From Desulfogranum mediterraneum DSM 13871 (GTDB lineage Bacteria; Desulfobacterota; Desulfobulbia; Desulfobulbales; Desulfobulbaceae), in contig NZ_AUCW01000016.1 in the NCBI RefSeq assembly GCF_000429965.1, forward strand, positions 62,001-126,000: a stretch of DNA of 64,000 nt, in the 5' to 3' direction. Numbering within the stretch: the first letter of the stretch is position 1; each line of letters begins with the position of its first letter. Made by a program: the position numbers and the translations under genes. Below the pieces are notes generated by a model. That model worked only from the letters and a program-made list of their open reading frames with translations. It was not told the origin of the DNA and did not search any database. This document shows positions 60,312 through 64,000 of this stretch, one piece after another.

Positions 60312-60920
60312 TTATCCTTGAAGCTGGTGGAGGAAGAGGGAGGTGCCCAGGCTGAACATGATCAGGCCCACCATGGTATCCAGGACGCGCCAGGAGGTGT
60401 TGGTCCGGAACAGGGGTGCCAGTTTTCTGCCCCCGAATCCCAGGACAGTGAACCAGAGGCAGGAGGCAGAGATGGCCCCGGCTGCAAAGAGCAGCCGCTC
60501 CTGGCCCTTGAAGCGGGCTCCGATGGAGCCGATCAGGACCATGGTGTCCAGGTAGACATGGGGGTTGAGCAGGGTCACGGCCAGGGTGGAGAGCACCACC
60601 GTGGCCAGGGAGCCCTCGACCTGCTCGCCGGCCTCCAGGGCAGCGCCCTTGAGTGCCGACTGGAAAGAGCGGAGGCCGTAGTAAAAGAGAAAGCCGATCC
60701 CGCCCCAGAGGGTCAGCCGGGCCAAGAGGGGGCTGCTGCTGATCAGGGCGCCCACGCCGGAGATTCCGGTGGTGATCAGCAGCCCGTCGCAGAGGCAGCA
60801 GATCAGGATGATGGCCAGGATATGATTTTTCCTGATGGAGTGGGTGAGGACAAAGGCATTCTGGGCGCCGATGGCTATGATCAGGCCGGCACCGGTGGCA
60901 AATCCGTGGACAAAGGGCAT
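60312..60920 (-). CDS. LysE/ArgO family amino acid exporter, copy 2
   Basis: 202 residues from ATG 60920 (AGGA upstream). Same family and length as the neighbouring copy, keeping the family-typical GAQNAFVL at the N-terminus. It is the one next to the divergent ArgP-type regulator and the inverted repeat at 60992-61048, so it is likely the directly regulated exporter, with copy 1 possibly expressed from the same transcript. Confidence 0.9.
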   Translation of the reverse strand: MPFVHGFATGAGLIIAIGAQNAFVLTHSIRKNHILAIILICCLCDGLLITTGISGVGALISSSPLLARLTLWGGIGFLFYYGLRSFQSALKGAALEAGEQVEGSLATVVLSTLAVTLLNPHVYLDTMVLIGSIGARFKGQERLLFAAGAISASCLWFTVLGFGGRKLAPLFRTNTSWRVLDTMVGLIMFSLGTSLFLHQLQG

Positions 60921-60991
60921 GGGGGATCCTGGGCAGAGGTGGTGGACAGGGGCTGTTGCCATCCCTGATGGTGGCGCCACCCTACCTCCTG

Positions 60992-61048
60992 CTCTATAAG
61001 CAGTACAATTAATTATTTACGTCTTTCATTAGCTCTGCTTATATAGAG
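60992..61048. promoter_or_regulatory. Interrupted inverted repeat in the lysE/argP divergent region
   Basis: CTCTATAAGCAG (60992-61003) is mirrored by CTGCTTATATAGAG (61035-61048) with a two-base insertion; the right arm ends two bases before the regulator's ATG. The 31-base centre is very AT-rich (AATTAATTATTTA). Likely the operator/promoter region of the LysR-type regulator and the exporter. Confidence 0.55.
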
Positions 61049-61050
61049 AG

Positions 61051-61944
61051 ATGTTTGATTATAAACTCATCCAGGCCATGGCCGTGGTCATCCAGGAGGG
61101 CGGTTTTGAGCGTGCCGGCCAGCGGCTGCATATCAGCCAGTCTGCGGTCTCCCAGCGGGTCAAGCAGCTGGAGGAGCAGAGCGGCCGGATTCTGATGATC
61201 CGCTCCACTCCCCCCAAACCCACGGCCGCCGGTCAGGTCCTGCTCAAGCATTACCAGCAGGTGCTCAGCCTGGAGCAGGGCGTGCGCGAGACCCTGCTTC
61301 CGGAGAGTGGAACCCGCTCTGCCGTCCTGGCCATCGGCATCAACGCCGACAGTCTGGCCACCTGGTTCCTCGGGGCCGTCCGTCCCCTGCTGGAGGCGGA
61401 GCCGCTTACCCTGGATCTCAAGGTGGCTGATCAGGATCAGACCCTCAACTATCTGAAGGCAGGGGAGGTGATGGGCTGCATCAGCACCCATGATCAGCCG
61501 GTCCAGGGCTGCAGCATGAGCCCTCTGGGCCGGATGGACTACCGGCTGTTGGCCACTCCGGCGTTTCGGCAGCGTTGGTTCGCCCGGGGACTCAGCCGGG
61601 AGGCCCTGGCCGCAGCACCGGCGGTGCTCTTTAACCGCCAGGATCGACTCCACCACAAGCTGCTCAGCCGTCTTCTCGGCCCTCCTCCCGCCAGCTTCCC
61701 CTGTCATTACCTTCCCTCCTCGGAACAACTGGTGGCCATGCTGCTGGCAGGCCTGGCCTATGGCGCGGTACCGGATATCCAGGGGCAGCCGCAGCTGACT
61801 GGCGGTCGCCTGGTGGAGCTGCTGCCGGGGAGCAGCTACCCGGTAGCGCTCTACTGGCATGCCTGGAGCCACCGCTCCCGGCTGTTGGCCGAACTGAGCG
61901 GGCTGTTGACTGCCCAGGCCGGCTCCGGTCTTAACGGCGAGTAG
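61051..61944 (+). CDS. argP: LysR family regulator, ArgP (IciA) type
   Basis: 297 residues. N-terminal winged HTH (FDYKLIQAMAVVIQEGGFERAGQRLHISQSAVSQRVKQLEEQ) and a LysR substrate-binding domain with INADSLATWFLGAV near residue 90, typical of ArgP, which senses lysine/arginine and activates the exporter gene argO. The divergent arrangement with LysE/ArgO genes is the classical context for this regulator. Confidence 0.9.
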   Translation: MFDYKLIQAMAVVIQEGGFERAGQRLHISQSAVSQRVKQLEEQSGRILMIRSTPPKPTAAGQVLLKHYQQVLSLEQGVRETLLPESGTRSAVLAIGINADSLATWFLGAVRPLLEAEPLTLDLKVADQDQTLNYLKAGEVMGCISTHDQPVQGCSMSPLGRMDYRLLATPAFRQRWFARGLSREALAAAPAVLFNRQDRLHHKLLSRLLGPPPASFPCHYLPSSEQLVAMLLAGLAYGAVPDIQGQPQLTGGRLVELLPGSSYPVALYWHAWSHRSRLLAELSGLLTAQAGSGLNGE

Positions 61945-61976
61945 AGGCGCCGTTACCTGGTGCCGTGGCTCCTGGT

Positions 61977-63326
61977 CTAGATGTTGCCGCAGGCCACCAG
62001 GGCGTCCGCCACCCTCAGGAAACCGGCGATGTTGGCGCCCTTGCGGTAATTGACCCTCTTTCCCTCCTGGCCATGCTTCACACACTGGCGGTGAATATCT
62101 GCCATGATTCCCTGGAGCCGTCGGTCCAGCTCTTCCCTGGACCAGGAGAGCCGCATGGAGTTCTGGGTCATCTCCAGCCCGGAAATGGCAACCCCGCCAG
62201 CGTTGGCGGCCTTGCTCGGCCCATAGAGGATGCCGGCCTCCAGGTAGAGGTCCACCCCTTCCTGGATCGTGGGCATGTTAGCACCCTCCACCACCGCCAG
62301 GCAACCGTTGTTCAGCAGGGTCCTGGCATCCTCTGTGTTGATCTCGTTCTGGGTGGCGCAGGGGATGGCGATCTCGCAGGGGATCTGCCAGGGGCGTTTT
62401 CCCGGGTAATAGGCCACCTTGAACTCATCTGCATAGGCCTGGACCCGGCCCCGGCGGACATTTTTCAGCTCCTTGAGCCAGGCCAGCCTCTCCGTGGTGA
62501 TCCCGGCGGGATCGTGGATGGTGCCCGAGGAGTCGGACATGGAGATCACCCTGGCTCCCAGTTCGATCAGTTTTTCCACGGTATACTGGGCCACGTTGCC
62601 GCTGCCTGAGACTAGTACGGTCTTGTTTTCCAGCCCGTCTCCGTGGTGGCGGAGCATGTTGTCCAGCAGGTAGACCGCGCCGTAGCCGGTGGCCTCGGTC
62701 CGGATCAGGCTGCCGCCAAAGGAGAGCCCCTTGCCGGTGATGGCTCCGGTGAACTGGTTGACCATGTGCTTGTACTGGCCAAACATATAGCTGACCTCCC
62801 GGGAACCGACCCCGATATCTCCGGCCGGGACATCGGTGTTGGGGCCGATATGGTGGGCCAGCACCGCCATGAAGCGCTGGCAGAAACGCATCACCTCACC
62901 CTCGGATTTCCCTTTGGGATTGAAGTCCGAGCCCCCCTTGGCGCCGCCCATGGGCAGGCCGGTGAGACCATTCTTAAAGGTCTGTTCAAAGGCGAGGAAC
63001 TTGAGGGTGTCCAGGCTGACCTGCTTGTGGAATCTGATGCCCCCCTTGTAGGGGCCGATGGCGTTGCTCTGCTGCACCCGGTAGCCTCGGTTAGCCCGGA
63101 AGTTGCCTTGGTCATCCTCCCAGTTGACCCGAAAGATCACGATCCGGTCGGGCTCGGTGAGCCGCTCGAGGATACGATGCCGGTCGTAGATGGGATGATC
63201 GCGGATATAGGGGATCACGTCCAGGGCCACCTCGTAGACGGCCTGATGGAATTCAGGTTGGTGGGGATTGCGTCGTTTGAGGCCATGCATGAAACAGTTG
63301 AGACGATCTTGATCAGAAGCCAACAT
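61977..63326 (-). CDS. gdhA: NADP-type glutamate dehydrogenase
   Basis: 449 residues, the usual length of the small hexameric enzyme. Substrate site GGAKGGSDFNPKGKSEGEVMRFC with catalytic Lys, TDVPAGDIGVGSREV and the dinucleotide-binding VLVSGSGNVAQYTVEKLIELG. It interconverts 2-oxoglutarate plus ammonium and glutamate. A Rossmann GSGNVA with no acidic residue nearby fits NADP preference, but cofactor choice is inferred. Convergent with argP, 32 bases apart. Confidence 0.96.
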   Translation of the reverse strand: MLASDQDRLNCFMHGLKRRNPHQPEFHQAVYEVALDVIPYIRDHPIYDRHRILERLTEPDRIVIFRVNWEDDQGNFRANRGYRVQQSNAIGPYKGGIRFHKQVSLDTLKFLAFEQTFKNGLTGLPMGGAKGGSDFNPKGKSEGEVMRFCQRFMAVLAHHIGPNTDVPAGDIGVGSREVSYMFGQYKHMVNQFTGAITGKGLSFGGSLIRTEATGYGAVYLLDNMLRHHGDGLENKTVLVSGSGNVAQYTVEKLIELGARVISMSDSSGTIHDPAGITTERLAWLKELKNVRRGRVQAYADEFKVAYYPGKRPWQIPCEIAIPCATQNEINTEDARTLLNNGCLAVVEGANMPTIQEGVDLYLEAGILYGPSKAANAGGVAISGLEMTQNSMRLSWSREELDRRLQGIMADIHRQCVKHGQEGKRVNYRKGANIAGFLRVADALVACGNI

Positions 63327-63615
63327 GGGAAACCTCCGGTTCAGGAAAGGGGCAAGGGGAAGGGGGTGGAGTCGCGCAGGGAATGAAGAGAGGCCCTAAT
63401 GATATCAGGTAAGACGGAATCTGGAAAAAAACAGGCTAGATCCGAATTTTCCCAAAGGGCTTAAGGGCCCCCTGGTTGGGATCTCAAGTCCCCAGTCTAA
63501 AGAGACTTGTAACCATCGTACACGGAAGAGCTTGAACCTCACCCCCAGGCTCAAAAAAATGAAATGTCTGCCTTGGGGATAGTCCTTCATTGTGAAGGTT
63601 GGTGCCCATGATCTC

Positions 63616-63671
63616 CTGGCCGAGAGGGAGGGGTAGAGGTAGGGGTAGAGGTAGGGGCAGAGGGCAGCCCC
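63616..63671 (+). repeat. G-rich repeat block, with a second copy at 63973-64000
   Basis: CTGGCCGAGAGG (63616-63627), then three 12-bp units of AGGGGTAGAGGT type (63629-63664), ending GAGGGCAGCCCC (63660-63671). The same start and end words, CTGGCCGAGAGG and GAGGGCAGCCCC, recur at 63973-63984 and 63989-64000 with a shorter middle. Confidence 0.65.
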
Positions 63672-63680
63672 CTGCCTTTC

Positions 63681-63713
63681 ATCCTGGATTCCCGCCTGCG
63701 CGGGAATGACGGC
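63681..63713. repeat. REP-like palindromic repeat
   Basis: The centre ATTCCCGCCTGCGCGGGAAT (63688-63707) inside CTGGATTCCCGC...GAATGACGG is the intergenic GTCATTCCCGCG-type repeat met in many proteobacteria. A degenerate copy in the opposite orientation occurs at 63864-63893, with its first 14 bases also duplicated at 63844-63857. Confidence 0.65.
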
Positions 63714-64000
63714 TGCAACAGCGGCTATTTCTTTGCGGTGAAGGTAAATAAATCAAGGTGTTGTCTTGGGGGCTGTTGAAAGCAGGCTGCGGGCCGAGTC
63801 TTAACTCACTGTTTGAGCCCATAGCCTCGCCTTTGCCGCTTTGCCGTCATGGCCGCGCTTCTACCGTCATGGCCGCGGAGGCGGGCATCCAGATCTTTAG
63901 AGTACAGGTTTCTAAAGAGGGTACCACTGGGGGGGGCTTCTCTGGCTCATTTTAGGTTGTCCCGTTCCTCTGCTGGCCGAGAGGTAGGGAGGGCAGCCCC

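Larger units (their letters stand above)
63327..64000. other. Non-coding, repeat-rich region at the window end, 674 bp
   Basis: No gene, tRNA or rRNA recognised. It holds G-rich tandem repeats, a REP-like palindrome and a second copy of a repeat unit at the very end; these are listed separately. A gene may begin beyond the window. Confidence 0.5.

Overview
The window (about 60% GC, densely coded, no rRNA, tRNA or CRISPR seen) looks like core chromosome of a Gram-negative, anaerobic but oxygen-tolerant bacterium, most likely a Desulfobacterota (delta-proteobacterial, Desulfobulbales-like) relative. This is inferred from the gene mix: rubrerythrin-like protein, DUF4492 plus cytochrome bd, AmmeMemoRadiSam enzyme, many hybrid histidine kinases, DUF2318, LysE/ArgP, and a probable selenocysteine protein. 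No phylogenetic computation was possible.

Layout. 0-6 kb: a partial hybrid kinase, a Tat lipoprotein M48 protease, a two-gene molybdenum-carrier-like/rubrerythrin-like unit, the radical SAM enzyme AmrS and a Tat-exported M15-type murein peptidase. 6.4-12.8 kb: one giant kinase-like/AAA/GAF/PAS/histidine kinase/receiver protein whose Ser/Thr kinase domain has lost its catalytic residues. 13-19 kb: DDAH-type hydrolase with a 54-aa zinc-ribbon protein, a polar amino acid ABC transporter, NhaA, and an OsmC pair. 19.3-23 kb: Rrf2 regulator, DUF4492, CydA, CydB and a 30-aa CydX-like peptide behind a near-consensus promoter and before a strong terminator. 23-27 kb: lipoprotein, two EamA exporters (the first behind a coupled 15-codon leader ORF) and an AI-2E family protein. 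27-35 kb: PurL, a Pif1-like helicase with HRDC and HTH, a DnaQ-like exonuclease, YciH. 35-40 kb: a PhnD-like binding protein beside an orphan hybrid kinase, a K+ channel, TrmO. 40-46 kb: a cytidylate-kinase-like protein, a B12-type radical SAM protein, the rhodanese gene with two in-frame UGA codons, RF3 and YqiA. 46-53.5 kb: YceI, a flavin/ferric reductase, PrmA, DUF554, DUF2293, and a DUF2318/FtsX/ABC iron-type module with a Cys-rich exported protein. 53.7-59.5 kb: a complete dipeptide/oligopeptide ABC transporter. 59.5-63.3 kb: duplicated LysE exporters, divergent ArgP-type LysR regulator, glutamate dehydrogenase. 63.3-64 kb: non-coding, repeat-rich.

Most interesting observation: between 43050 and 43412 (minus strand) a rhodanese gene is interrupted by two UGA codons exactly where the family has the two cysteines of its C-x-G-P-x-C active-site loop. 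The same frame then continues with a normal rhodanese C-terminus, and hairpins of bacterial-SECIS type lie at suitable distances. It is best read as a selenoprotein with Sec77 and Sec82, lying directly downstream of prfC (RF3) and upstream of a radical SAM gene. A simple ORF finder would truncate it at 76 residues, before its active site.

Genes working together: amino acid uptake (14.1-16.8 kb), peptide uptake (53.9-59.5 kb), amino acid export (LysE/ArgP) and GdhA point to an amino-acid/nitrogen economy. Cytochrome bd, OsmC and the rubrerythrin-like protein point to oxygen and peroxide defence. Three hybrid kinases with receiver domains but no adjacent response regulators point to phosphorelay signalling with partners elsewhere.
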